Positions 35,532-43,577 of a DNA stretch of 64,000 nt are shown here, one piece after another. The DNA lies in NCBI RefSeq assembly GCF_000269985.1, contig NC_016109.1, forward strand, positions 4,464,001 through 4,528,000. Direction: 5' to 3'. Below the pieces are notes generated by a model that was not told the DNA's origin, did not search any database, and saw nothing but the letters and a program-made list of their open reading frames with translations. The translations under genes and the position numbers were made by a program. The DNA is from Kitasatospora setae KM-6054 (GTDB lineage Bacteria; Actinomycetota; Actinomycetes; Streptomycetales; Streptomycetaceae). Every line of letters begins with the position of its first letter. The stretch's first letter is position 1.

Positions 35532-35786
35532 CGGGAGTTGATCGCTCCTGTTGCCGGACCCCGGGGTGTTAGCGCACCGCCGGGGTCACCTATTTTCGGT
35601 GGACCACGGAACGTACCACAACGACCAGGCACACAAGGCACGTTGATGCTAGCGGCCTTGATCACATTCACCATCTGCCGCTGGCCAGCCATGTGTGCTG
35701 GTCGGTGTGGGTACCGCAGTTCCTGGGCGGCCAGACGGCCTTGTCCCGAAGCTGACGTGCCCCCTTCCGTTGCCTGGCTGGGCAGG
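35532..35786. other. Intergenic region with the promoter side of the winged-helix gene
   Basis: These 255 bases are less GC-rich near 35590-35690 (CTATTTTCGG and TGATCACATTCACC), consistent with a promoter for the leftward winged-helix gene. No ORF with family likeness was seen. Confidence 0.4.
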
Positions 35787-36380
35787 TCAGGCGGCGCTCA
35801 GGACCGAACTCTTCACGAACCGGCGGCTCAGGAAGGTGTACCGGGCTCCGGCCGTTATGGGGCGGACGCCGTGCATGAAGTCGCGGGTGGCGGGGAAGGC
35901 GACGAGCGCTCCCTTGGCGGGACGGAGGTCGAGCGGCGGCTGCTCGAAGTAGAGGGCGCCGCCGTCGTACTCGTCGGGGCCGCTGAGGAAGAGCACGGTG
36001 GTGAGGTCACCGCCGATGACGGGCTGGCCGTTGGTGGCGGCCCGTTCGAGTTCGACGGCGGTCACCTCGTCGTGGTGGGTGACGAATCCGGCGCCGACCC
36101 CGTAGCGGTAGATCAGGGTCGGCTGGCCGGGGACGGGGTAGCTCTCGACGCCGAAGAAGGTGTCGATGTGCGGCGTGACGGCGGCCGTGACGAGAGCGGC
36201 GAGGTGTTCCGGCACCTCGACGTACTCGCACTTGCGGAGCGCCTCGTCGACGACGCCCTGGTAACTCCGGGGGCGCTGGGTGCTGTGCTCGAAGTGCCGG
36301 AGCAGTTCCTCGCACAGGACGGCGGGCAGGGCGTTGTCGACGGTGAGCGGGCCGAGCGTGTTCCAGGGTGCTGAGGTCAT
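35787..36380 (-). CDS. 2OG-Fe(II) oxygenase
   Basis: A 197-residue oxygenase of the prolyl-4-hydroxylase-like/PF13640 type. The iron triad is His102 and Asp104 (in FVTHHDEVT) with His170 (in RDFMHGVRPI), and Arg180 (GARYTFLSRR) should bind 2-oxoglutarate. TTVLFLSGPDEYDGGALYFE is the conserved strand pair. Its ATG overlaps the CysRS stop by four bases (ATGA), so both products are made together. The substrate is unknown; within this operon it may hydroxylate an amino acid or peptide. Confidence 0.85.
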   Translation of the reverse strand: MTSAPWNTLGPLTVDNALPAVLCEELLRHFEHSTQRPRSYQGVVDEALRKCEYVEVPEHLAALVTAAVTPHIDTFFGVESYPVPGQPTLIYRYGVGAGFVTHHDEVTAVELERAATNGQPVIGGDLTTVLFLSGPDEYDGGALYFEQPPLDLRPAKGALVAFPATRDFMHGVRPITAGARYTFLSRRFVKSSVLSAA

Positions 36381-37762
36381 ACGGATGTCACCTCTTCTGT
36401 GAACCACCATCGGGTCGTGTCGGGGGTGTCCTCGATGACGATCCCCCGCTGGTGCAGGGTCTTGCGGATCTCGTCGGCTTCCTCGAACCTGCGGGCCTGC
36501 CGCAGTTCGCGCCGGCGGGCGAGCAGGGCCTCGATCTCGGCGTCGTCCGTGGTGCGGTCGTCGAGGTCGAAGGCGTCGAAGAGCTCGTCGAGTTCGCGGA
36601 GCAGCGCCAGGGCGGCAGTGCCGGGAGGCTCCTCGCGCCGGTTCTGCTCGCGGATGTAGTCGAAGAGGACGGCGAGCGCGCCGGGGGTGTCGAGGTCGTC
36701 GTCCAGGCGCTCGAAGATCGCCTCCCGGGCGTTGCGTGCCAGGGCTGCGCTCGCCGGGCTGTCCTCGTGGTTGCGGTCGATCAGGCGGGCGAAGTTCTCC
36801 ACCCGCCGGCGGGCGGCCCGGGCCTGTTCGAGGGTGGTGTCGTTCAGCTCCATGGAGGAGCGGTAGTGCTGGCTGAGGAAGGCGTAGCGCAGGGTGCGGA
36901 AGTCCGCGGTCTTGAGGATGTCGCGGATGGTCAGGAAGTTGCCGGTGCTCTTGGACATCTTCGCGCCGTCGACGCGGAGCAGACCGGTGTGCATCCAGTA
37001 GCGGGCGAGCGGGTCGAGGCCGGAGGCGGCCTCCATCTGGGCGATCTCGGCTTCGTGGTGCGGGAAGATCAGGTCGACGGCACCGCCGTGCAGGTCGTAC
37101 TGGGGGCCGAAGAGGGCTTCGGTGATGGCGGTGTCCTCGATGTGCCAGCCGGGCCGGCCTTCGCCGAGGGCGGTGGCCCAGTAGGGCTCGCCGGGCTTGC
37201 GGGCCTTCCAGAGAGCGAAGTCGCCGGGGTTGCGCTTCTGGTCGTTCTCGTCCACCCGGGCGAGTGAGTCCTCGGCCTTGACCTCGGTGCGGCCGGAGAG
37301 CTTGCCGTAGCCAGGGAAGGTGGTCAGGTCGTAGTACCAGCCGTCGTCGAGCCGGTAAGCGTGGCCGCGCTCGATGAGCTGCTGGACCTGGGCGACGATC
37401 TCGTCGATGTGGTCGTGGGCGCGGCCGAAGACGTCGACGTTGGTGTTGTGCAGGGCGGCCATGTCGTCGAGGTAGTGCTTCTCGTACTCGGTGGCGAGGT
37501 CGCGGGGGTCCATGCCCAGCTCGTTGGCGCGACGGATGATCTTGTCGTCGACGTCGGTGAGGTTCTGGGCGTAGGTGACCTGGTAGCCGCGCTTCTTCAG
37601 GTAGCGGGCGACGAGGTCGAACTGGGTGTAGGTCTTCGCGTGGCCGACGTGGCTCAGCCCGTAGACGGTCGGGCCGCAGACGAACATCCTGACCACGCCG
37701 GGCGTCATGGTGACGAATTCCTCTTTGCGCTTGGTCAGCGTGTTGTGCAGCCTGATGGCCAT
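36377..37762 (-). CDS. cysS: Cysteinyl-tRNA synthetase homologue (accessory copy)
   Basis: A 461-residue class I synthetase with all CysRS parts: FVCGPTVYGLSHVGHAKTY with the HIGH-type HVGH, TDVDDKIIRRANELG, FPHHEAEIAQMEAASG, the KMSKS loop (GAKMSKSTGNFLTI), and the C-terminal domain ending RFEEADEIRKTLHQRGIVIE. A notable difference is WHIEDTAI where E. coli CysRS has WHIECSAM: the zinc-ligand Cys209 position is Asp. As cargo it may be an inhibitor-resistant CysRS, or supply Cys-tRNA (or activated cysteine) to a biosynthetic step with the neighbouring oxygenase and ATP-grasp enzyme. Confidence 0.88.
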   Translation of the reverse strand: MAIRLHNTLTKRKEEFVTMTPGVVRMFVCGPTVYGLSHVGHAKTYTQFDLVARYLKKRGYQVTYAQNLTDVDDKIIRRANELGMDPRDLATEYEKHYLDDMAALHNTNVDVFGRAHDHIDEIVAQVQQLIERGHAYRLDDGWYYDLTTFPGYGKLSGRTEVKAEDSLARVDENDQKRNPGDFALWKARKPGEPYWATALGEGRPGWHIEDTAITEALFGPQYDLHGGAVDLIFPHHEAEIAQMEAASGLDPLARYWMHTGLLRVDGAKMSKSTGNFLTIRDILKTADFRTLRYAFLSQHYRSSMELNDTTLEQARAARRRVENFARLIDRNHEDSPASAALARNAREAIFERLDDDLDTPGALAVLFDYIREQNRREEPPGTAALALLRELDELFDAFDLDDRTTDDAEIEALLARRRELRQARRFEEADEIRKTLHQRGIVIEDTPDTTRWWFTEEVTSV

Positions 37763-37800
37763 CTCTCGGACCTCTCCCCGGTCGGTGATCTGTCGTGCGC

Positions 37801-37860
37801 CGAAACCGACCCAACAGCCTTTCCGATAAACCGATTTGGTTGACCGTCAGGCCGGTTTCG
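37801..37860. promoter_or_regulatory. Inverted-repeat cluster upstream of the CysRS gene
   Basis: CGAAACCG (37801-37808) and CGGTTTCG (37853-37860) form a perfect 8-bp inverted repeat, with AAACCGATTTGGTT between them. The stretch is A/T-richer than the coding DNA on both sides and lies 39 bases before the CysRS ATG. A promoter with an operator, perhaps for the XRE regulator at 40489, is likely. Confidence 0.4.
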
Positions 37861-37889
37861 ACAGGGCCTTGAAGCCTATCGCGCGGCTG

Positions 37890-38792
37890 CTACCAGGCCG
37901 CTCCGTCCGGATCCGCGCACCGCGACCCCCGCAGCTGCAGCCTGCGCTGGTAGTGGCTGCGGAGCTGCTGGGCCTCGGGCCCGCCGATGACGAAGCCGTC
38001 GACGCTCGCGCAGAACTTCTCCAGCGCCTCGACCCGGCGTTCCAGGTCGCTCTGGCTGGCGGGGTAGCAGCGGATCGCCTCGTGGAGGATCTCGGACTGG
38101 TCCGCAGTGATGAAGTCGCGGCTGACGAGCTGGGAGAGCTTCCACTTCCTGTTCGGGATGAACTGACCGGCGGCGGCGTAGATGCAGTCGATCACCTCGT
38201 CCACCGCGAGGTTGAGCAGGTAGTGGCCGGCCTCGGGGCCGAGCCGACGGGCCTGGCGCAGGGACATCTCCCGCACGTCCCAGGTGATCCGGTTGGCCAG
38301 CCGCTCGCGCTCCAGGTCGAGCTGGGTGCGGGCGGCGTGGGCCTTGTGGTGGATGAGCTGCTGGAACGAGCCGCTGCGGTCGTGGAGGACCTGGGCCTTG
38401 TGCAGGTAGGTGTCACACTTCTCGCCGGGCCAGTTGGTCCTGGGGTCGCACTCGTACTGGTAGATGAGCTGGTGGACGTTGACTTCCATCGAGCCCCAGG
38501 GGACGGGGACGTGGAAGAGGAACCTCGGCACCCAGTCGGGGATCCGGTCGGCGATCACCTCGCAGGTGTCGGCGAGGTGGGGGCGCCACTCGGCGGCCTG
38601 CAGCGGGATGTCGAGGACGACGGCGACATCGAAGTCGGACTCCTCGTCGAAGCAGGTCGGGTTGGACGGGCAGTCGGCGCTGGAGGACAGGATGTAGAGG
38701 GCCTGGACCTCGGGCTTGGCGATCCACTCGGTCAGCAGTGGCGTCATCGCCTCGCGCGCGAGTTCGAGGGCGCTGTTCGGTGTGCGGCGCAT
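37890..38792 (-). CDS. Nucleotidyltransferase-fold protein
   Basis: A 300-residue protein with an N-terminal polymerase-beta-type nucleotidyltransferase domain: LYILSSSADCPSNPTCFDEE followed by SDFDVAVVLDIP matches the GS-x-DxD pattern with an insertion of about ten residues between the Ser motif and the Asp pair. The C-terminal half is helical (RLANRITWDVREMSLRQARR, then GHYLLNLAVDEVIDCIYAAA). It may transfer a nucleotide to a small molecule or protein. ATG 38792 follows GGAGGTCGTGAAC and starts 2 bases after the ATP-grasp stop, so the two genes are coupled. Confidence 0.75.
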   Translation of the reverse strand: MRRTPNSALELAREAMTPLLTEWIAKPEVQALYILSSSADCPSNPTCFDEESDFDVAVVLDIPLQAAEWRPHLADTCEVIADRIPDWVPRFLFHVPVPWGSMEVNVHQLIYQYECDPRTNWPGEKCDTYLHKAQVLHDRSGSFQQLIHHKAHAARTQLDLERERLANRITWDVREMSLRQARRLGPEAGHYLLNLAVDEVIDCIYAAAGQFIPNRKWKLSQLVSRDFITADQSEILHEAIRCYPASQSDLERRVEALEKFCASVDGFVIGGPEAQQLRSHYQRRLQLRGSRCADPDGAAW

Positions 38793-38794
38793 GT

Positions 38795-39934
38795 TCACGA
38801 CCTCCTGTGGTCGGTGATCAAGGACCTTCCGAGGGTGCCGGCCAGGCCGCCGTGGGTGCGCTGGAGGTTCATCAGGCTCGGGCTGCTGTTGCCCTCGACG
38901 ATGAGCGCTTGGGCGTCGTTGTCCACGGCGATGTCCCAGCCGATGACGGGCGTGCGGGGGAAGTGGACGGCGGCCCGCTCGGCTGCCTCGATGACCTGGC
39001 GGATGGTGCTGATCTTCTGGTCGGCGAAGGCCAGGCCCGAGATGGGGTGGTGGCTGTAGCGGGTGAGGGCGGTGGTGTGCGCGGTGTCGTCGACCCTGCC
39101 GGTGGTGGCGTCGACCCGCACGTACAGGCCGCCGTTGCAGGCGTTGTCGACGGCGTCCGTGGTCGTGCTGCTCTTGAACAGGCAGTGCAGGACCTGGGGG
39201 CCGTCCAGCGGGTGGAGGCGGGTGATGACCCGGAAGGTGTTTAGCGAGTAGGGGTTGAACGCGGCCAGCTCGTCGTGCTGATGGACGAACGCCTCGATCA
39301 GCCAGCCTCCCCACTTCGCGCCGTACCTGGCCAATGAGAACGGCGTGCCGTCCTGCTGGAGCAGTTCACCGCCCTCGTTGTCGAGGACGAGGACGCCGGC
39401 GCCGCCGCTGGTGTGCCTGGCCGGTTTGATCACCACCTCGGCGATGCCACCAAGGGCAGTGTCCAGTGCGGCGGGGGAGTCGGCCGGCACCGGTCGCCCA
39501 GCCCGGTCGAACCAGGATCCCTGCTCGCCGGTCATCAGGAGTAGCGGCTGGGGGACGCCCGCGTCGCCGAGGATGCGCTTGCACGCGATCTTGTCGTCCA
39601 GGAGGAGGGCGGAGCGGTTCACCGCGGGCAGCAGGCGGCTGTAGAAGACGGTGTCGGGCACGTACGCCGCTGCCGAGGTGAGGTCCACTCCGGTCCGGTA
39701 GAGCTCGTACCGGAAGTAGTGGAACGGCAGACAGCGCCACTGGGCGGTCAGGGCAGCCAACTCGAACCCGATCTGGGATATCGGCTTGCGATCGGCTGTC
39801 TGCCGGTACATCGGCAGGTAGGTCTTCACGGTGTTCTCGACTTGGTGGGCGACCCACAGCGGGGCCGTCACCTTCGGGCCGATCCAGGCCCGGAAGAACT
39901 CGTCGAGCATGTTGGCGCGGAGGTTGAACCTCAA
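38795..39934 (-). CDS. ATP-grasp ligase (sugar-transfer-associated type)
   Basis: A 379-residue ATP-grasp enzyme resembling the sugar-transfer-associated ATP-grasp family. LLDDKIACKRILGDAGVPQP begins the ATP-binding part, VVIKPARHTSGGAGVLVLD is the lysine/glycine loop, and IGWDIAVDNDAQALIVEGNS carries the metal-binding Asp/Glu/Asn. Such enzymes join a carboxylate to an amine or thiol through an acyl-phosphate. TTG 39934 follows GGAAGGAACGATGAA; an internal ATG at 39910 is an alternative. It is the second gene of the leftward cargo operon. Confidence 0.8.
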   Translation of the reverse strand: MRFNLRANMLDEFFRAWIGPKVTAPLWVAHQVENTVKTYLPMYRQTADRKPISQIGFELAALTAQWRCLPFHYFRYELYRTGVDLTSAAAYVPDTVFYSRLLPAVNRSALLLDDKIACKRILGDAGVPQPLLLMTGEQGSWFDRAGRPVPADSPAALDTALGGIAEVVIKPARHTSGGAGVLVLDNEGGELLQQDGTPFSLARYGAKWGGWLIEAFVHQHDELAAFNPYSLNTFRVITRLHPLDGPQVLHCLFKSSTTTDAVDNACNGGLYVRVDATTGRVDDTAHTTALTRYSHHPISGLAFADQKISTIRQVIEAAERAAVHFPRTPVIGWDIAVDNDAQALIVEGNSSPSLMNLQRTHGGLAGTLGRSLITDHRRS

Positions 39935-39982
39935 TTCATCGTTCCTTCCGCTCGTGCGAGGTCGGATGGTGCTGGGCGCGCT

Positions 39983-40189
39983 CTAGGCGGCCGGTTCGTG
40001 GTCGGGGAGGGAACGCGCGGGCGGTGTCGCAGCCCCGTGCCCCGCACTGGGCTGGTGCTGAATCGCGATCCCGAGCAGCGTGAGCACGACGATGTGCCCC
40101 AGCCCCCACAGAGCGGTGAGTGTGGTTCCCACGGGGTCGCGGCGCTCGCCACGATGGCGACCCCGTTGCTGGTTCACGGCTGCGTCCAT
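39983..40189 (-). CDS. Small membrane protein heading the cargo operon (68 aa)
   Basis: ATG 40189 follows GAGGGCACCAGTC. A basic N-terminus (NQQRGRHRGERRDPVG) precedes one membrane helix (TLTALWGLGHIVVLTLLGIA), then a short polar tail ending DHEPAA. It ends 48 bases before the ATP-grasp gene. It may anchor an enzyme complex at the membrane or act as a small exported product; no family recognised. Two large hairpins lie upstream. Confidence 0.55.
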   Translation of the reverse strand: MDAAVNQQRGRHRGERRDPVGTTLTALWGLGHIVVLTLLGIAIQHQPSAGHGAATPPARSLPDHEPAA

Positions 40190-40223
40190 GACTGGTGCCC
40201 TCGGCTCCCCTCGGTGGCTTGAA

Positions 40224-40266
40224 GGCGGTCCCGCCCAGGCGGGGGTTTTCACTGGGCGGGACCGCC
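40224..40266. promoter_or_regulatory. Perfect 14-bp hairpin with nested terminator-like stem
   Basis: GGCGGTCCCGCCCA (40224-40237) and TGGGCGGGACCGCC (40253-40266) pair perfectly. On the plus strand the left arm can instead pair with the adjacent GGCGGG to give a short stem followed by GGTTTT, a terminator-like form. The two folds exclude each other, an attenuator-like layout between the divergent cargo and XRE genes. Confidence 0.5.
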
Positions 40267-40274
40267 GGCTGGTG

Positions 40275-40331
40275 GCCGCTCCGAAGGCCCCAGGAGCCGG
40301 AGGTTCCGGCTTCACTTTCCTTCGGAGCGGC
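40275..40331. promoter_or_regulatory. Second perfect hairpin (13 bp) between divergent operons
   Basis: GCCGCTCCGAAGG (40275-40287) and CCTTCGGAGCGGC (40319-40331) enclose a 31-base loop that itself contains CCGGAGGTTCCGG. It lies 8 bases from the first hairpin. The region 40190-40488 has no gene besides these structures and must hold the promoters of both the leftward cargo operon and the rightward XRE gene. Confidence 0.5.
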
Positions 40332-40488
40332 GGGCATCTCGCGGATCGAGACCCGAGGAGCCGTGCAGGAACTAGGCTTCCCTCATCGCGTGCGATGCCG
40401 TAGCGATGAAACTACGGGCAGTGATGCAGAGGTTCGACGGACTGCCGGTACGAGTTACCCGGACGATCGAGGCCAGGGGGCGCACGGA

Positions 40489-41661
40489 ATGCCTGCTCGT
40501 ACGCCATCGCGGCGTGGAGAAACACTGACTGGCGGTCGGAGTACGCCCGAACGTGGGCCGGACGGCCTGGTCGCCGGCTTCCTGTTCAAGGTCATCCGGG
40601 AGCAAATCCCGCGTACCCAGGAGGAGTTGGCTGCTGACCTCGGCGTAGACAAGAGCACCCTGCAGGGCTGGGAGTCCGGCCGCCGTCCGCTGTCAGCGAC
40701 GAGGGCCGGCAATCTCGTTGCCATGCGCCGCAAGCTCATCCGCTTGGGCGCGCCACCCGCTCTGGTCGACGCACTCAACATCGCTATGGATGCCGACTTC
40801 ATCCTCGCCGAGATCCTGAGCGGGGGCACCGGCGACCGGCCGTTCGACGAACACCCGCTCGCCAGTTGGGTCTTGACGCGCGACACCACCCACATGATCG
40901 GGTGGGCGGTCAGCGGGGTGCTCCCCGGCATGGTGTCCGCGAAGCTGAGCATCCCGGCAGCCCGACGAGGCCCGGTCGCTGTCGCTCCGCTTCTCGACAC
41001 CGCCGACCGCGCCCGGTTCTTCGACATCCTCCGCCAGCACGCGGAGCGGGCAGACCGTGATGGCGACGATGTCGCGCTGCTGCGACGACAGGTGTTCTAC
41101 CTGTCCTCCTACGACCGCGACTGGGACGCGGCGGCCTGGTTCGACACGATGCGGCGCCGAGGACGGCTCACGGCCTCCGTATCCGGATGGTCGCCCCGCT
41201 GGGCCGAGGCCCGATCGGTCGCCGCAGCCCTCGCCCGCCAAGGCGATCCCGACCTGCTGCGGGACTTCATCGCCCGCTCCCTGACCGACAACGACGCAGC
41301 CGAAGCGGCGAACCTCAACTACTGGGCCCACTGGCTCGGCCTGGACTCCCGCCCGCAGACCGACGACAGCTTCATGGCCGAACGCGACCGCCCCGCCTGG
41401 GACGGCTCCGCGCTGCTGCGGCAGCTCGCGGTCCGACTCGATCGGGCAGTCGAATACACGGACCTGTACGTGCACTCGATCTGGGCCCTGCTGATCGCAC
41501 GACGGGGACTGCTCGAAGCCGACCCGCACATCGCCCAGGACCTGAACTCGCGGGTTCAAGTCCTCCTCGACGGGGACAGTCTTTCTACGCAGTCCCGCCG
41601 CGAGCTGGAGGCCGTGCACTACGGTCTTCGGATAGGCGGATTCGGCACAACCGGTAACTGA
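40489..41661 (+). CDS. XRE-family regulator with long C-terminal domain
   Basis: A 390-residue regulator. The helix-turn-helix covers about residues 35-85 (REQIPRTQEELAADLGVDKS, then TLQGWESGRRPLSATRAGNL). The long C-terminal part is helical (ALVDALNIAMDADFILAEIL, then DRARFFDILRQHAERADRDG and AAANLNYWAHWLGLDS) and may be a tetratricopeptide-like sensor domain. ATG 40489 follows AGGGGGCGCACGGA. It is divergent from the cargo operon and directly precedes an HD-domain gene, an arrangement common in streptomycetes. It may control both operons. Confidence 0.8.
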   Translation: MPARTPSRRGETLTGGRSTPERGPDGLVAGFLFKVIREQIPRTQEELAADLGVDKSTLQGWESGRRPLSATRAGNLVAMRRKLIRLGAPPALVDALNIAMDADFILAEILSGGTGDRPFDEHPLASWVLTRDTTHMIGWAVSGVLPGMVSAKLSIPAARRGPVAVAPLLDTADRARFFDILRQHAERADRDGDDVALLRRQVFYLSSYDRDWDAAAWFDTMRRRGRLTASVSGWSPRWAEARSVAAALARQGDPDLLRDFIARSLTDNDAAEAANLNYWAHWLGLDSRPQTDDSFMAERDRPAWDGSALLRQLAVRLDRAVEYTDLYVHSIWALLIARRGLLEADPHIAQDLNSRVQVLLDGDSLSTQSRRELEAVHYGLRIGGFGTTGN

Positions 41662-41683
41662 TCCAACGCACCGAAGGACGGCG

Positions 41684-42259
41684 ATGACGGACGACAAGCA
41701 GTCGCAGGGCACCGCGAGCTTCCTGCTGGAGATGGGGATGCTCAAGCGGGCCAAGCGGTCCGGCTGGTGGATCGCCGGCGTCAAGGACCCGGAGACCATC
41801 GCCGAGCACAGCTTCCGCACCGCGGTCGTCGGTGCCGTGCTGGCGATGATGGAAGGCGCCGACCCGGCGAAGGTCGCGCTGCTCTGCACCTTCCACGACA
41901 CGCAGGAGACCCGGATCGGCGACATCCCGCACATCGGTCGGCGCTATCTCACCGCCTCCTCCAACGAGAAGGTGACGGCCGATCAGGTAAGCGCGGCGCA
42001 CCCGTCCGTCCTCGCCGGCGTCCAGGCGATCGTCGAGGAGTACGAGAACGCCGAGAGCCTCGAAGTCACCGTGGCCCACGACGCCGACAAGCTCGAATGC
42101 CTGATCCAGGCCGTGGAGTACCGCGAACAGGGCTACCAGAACGTCCAGCCCTGGATCGACAGCAGCCTCGGCAGCCTCAAGACCGACTCCGCCCGTACCC
42201 TGGCCGAGGCCGCGCTCAACATGACCTCGCTGGAGTGGCAGAAGGTCTATCTCGGCTGA
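41684..42259 (+). CDS. HD-domain hydrolase (YfbR-like)
   Basis: A 191-residue HD-superfamily phosphohydrolase. His in PETIAEHSFRTAVVGAVLA, the His-Asp pair in CTFHDTQETRIGDIPHIGR, and the distal Asp in VAHDADKLECLIQAVEYREQ give the HD_3 pattern. YfbR relatives remove phosphate from deoxynucleoside monophosphates, but the substrate here is uncertain. ATG 41684 lies 22 bases after the XRE stop with GAAGGACGGCG before it. A hairpin follows the stop. Confidence 0.85.
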   Translation: MTDDKQSQGTASFLLEMGMLKRAKRSGWWIAGVKDPETIAEHSFRTAVVGAVLAMMEGADPAKVALLCTFHDTQETRIGDIPHIGRRYLTASSNEKVTADQVSAAHPSVLAGVQAIVEEYENAESLEVTVAHDADKLECLIQAVEYREQGYQNVQPWIDSSLGSLKTDSARTLAEAALNMTSLEWQKVYLG

Positions 42260-42267
42260 CCAGGCGC

Positions 42268-42298
42268 GGGGAGGCCACCACCGTCCGGCGGCCTCCCC
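42268..42298. terminator. Bidirectional terminator after the HD gene
   Basis: GGGGAGGCC (42268-42276) and GGCCTCCCC (42290-42298) pair perfectly with a 13-base loop. The stem lies between the convergent ends of the HD gene and the zinc-ribbon gene. Confidence 0.7.
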
Positions 42299-42303
42299 CA
42301 TGT

Positions 42304-42639
42304 TCAGGCCACGTGCCACACCACTCCGGCGAGCAGGCCGTCGAAGCCCAGCGCCCTCATGCCCTCGTCGAAGTCCTCCCACTCGTGTTCGGGTTCGGTG
42401 AAGTGCTGGTCGAAGTAGGCGCGGGTGAGGTCGGGTTCCTCCCACTCGTGTGCGCAGCGGCAGCGGACGAAGACGTGGTGGCGGACGTTGAGCAGGAGCC
42501 AGTCGCGGCGGGCATGGCAGCGGGCGCAGACGATGGGGATGCCGCGGGCATCGAGTTCGGCGGGATGGGGGACGGCTCGCACGATCGGGCGGTGGGGCTC
42601 GGGGGCGGGGGTGTGGAAGTCGGGGTCGTAGTCGGTCAT
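42304..42639 (-). CDS. Small zinc-ribbon-like protein
   Basis: A 111-residue protein with CARCHARRDWLLLNVRHHVF followed by VRCRCAHEWEEPD: a CxxC and a CxC pair separated by a beta hairpin, typical of a small zinc ribbon. Acidic and aromatic residues fill the C-terminus (EHEWEDFDEGMRALGFDGLL). Such proteins are frequent in actinobacterial integrative elements beside mobilization genes. Role unknown. Confidence 0.65.
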   Translation of the reverse strand: MTDYDPDFHTPAPEPHRPIVRAVPHPAELDARGIPIVCARCHARRDWLLLNVRHHVFVRCRCAHEWEEPDLTRAYFDQHFTEPEHEWEDFDEGMRALGFDGLLAGVVWHVA

Positions 42640-42772
42640 GCGGTCCCTTCAAGCGCGGTGGCGTGGTGCAAGGGAGCACAAGACGTGCGGCGGCCGGCAA
42701 GTTCCCGACCGCCGCTGAAGACATCACATCGACACCTTGACCAAGCCGTCGCCTGCGCAAGGGCGTTGGAGG

Positions 42773-43498
42773 TCAGTCCTCGCCGTGGGCGAGGAGGTCT
42801 CCGGGTTCGGGCGCAAGGACGTACAGGAGGCTTTCGTACTCGGCGCGGTCCTCGTCGGTCATGGCGGCGCCGGGGTCGCCGATCAGGGTTCCGGCGGGGA
42901 CGTGGCCGTAGTACTTGGCGAGCAGGGCCTCCATGGCGCGGGGTGCGTCGGCTTCCTGTTCGGTGTCGAAGTCGAGTTCGAGCTTGATCTGTGCGAGGAC
43001 GGCTTCGGTCTCCCGGTCCGTGCAAGTGGCGGCCAGGGCCTGTTCGGCCTGGGTGAAGGGCCGTCCGTCGCGGTGGGTCAAGGTCTTGGTGGCGATCAAC
43101 GCGGGAAGGTCGGCGTCGAGCAGCAGCGCGACGACCTCGGGACGGATGCCGGTGCGGGCCCAGTAGCTCAGGCGTTCGTACTCGGTGCGGTCCTCGCCGG
43201 TCATGGCGGCGACGATGTCCTCGCGGGCGGTGCCGTCGGGGAGGTTGCGCGCATACCGGTGCAGGAGGACGCGGGCAACGCGGGCCGGGTCGTCGCAGAG
43301 GCCCTGGGCGAGGCCGAGCCTGTACGCGAAGATCAGGGTTTCGAGCTCCAGGTCGGTGGCCTGGTGAGCGAGGTTCTGCTCGGTCTCGGTGAAGGGGCGG
43401 CCGTCGCGGTGGGACCAGGTGCCGGTGTCGGGGCGGATGGTGAAGTCGGCGTCGATGAGCAGGCGGAGGATGTCGAGGGGGCAGTCGGGCTGGGACAA
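42773..43498 (-). CDS. Unknown acidic repeat protein next to the relaxase
   Basis: About 241 residues if the TTG at 43498, which follows GGAGATTCACCACC, is used; the frame stays open to an ATG at 43654 inside the relaxase gene. The protein has two similar halves: the sequence SHRDGRPFTETEQNLAHQAT is matched by THRDGRPFTQAEQALAATCT, and MTGEDRTEYERLSYW by MTDEDRAEYESLLYV. Each unit is a helical repeat of about 100 residues. It lies downstream of the relaxase in the mobilization operon. No known family. Confidence 0.6.
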   Translation of the reverse strand: MSQPDCPLDILRLLIDADFTIRPDTGTWSHRDGRPFTETEQNLAHQATDLELETLIFAYRLGLAQGLCDDPARVARVLLHRYARNLPDGTAREDIVAAMTGEDRTEYERLSYWARTGIRPEVVALLLDADLPALIATKTLTHRDGRPFTQAEQALAATCTDRETEAVLAQIKLELDFDTEQEADAPRAMEALLAKYYGHVPAGTLIGDPGAAMTDEDRAEYESLLYVLAPEPGDLLAHGED

Positions 43499-43577
43499 GG
43501 TGGTGAATCTCCTGGAGAGAGGCGGGTGCTGATGGCGTGACGGGGGTGGGGGGGTGCTCCGGGCTCCTAGGCCGGGT

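Noticed and set aside
40224-40266. A T-box riboswitch, because TGGGCGGGACCGCC resembles the T-box sequence and a CysRS gene is nearby
   Set aside because: The complement lies upstream of the T-box-like sequence instead of downstream, no specifier loop is visible, and the CysRS gene is on the other side of two other genes.
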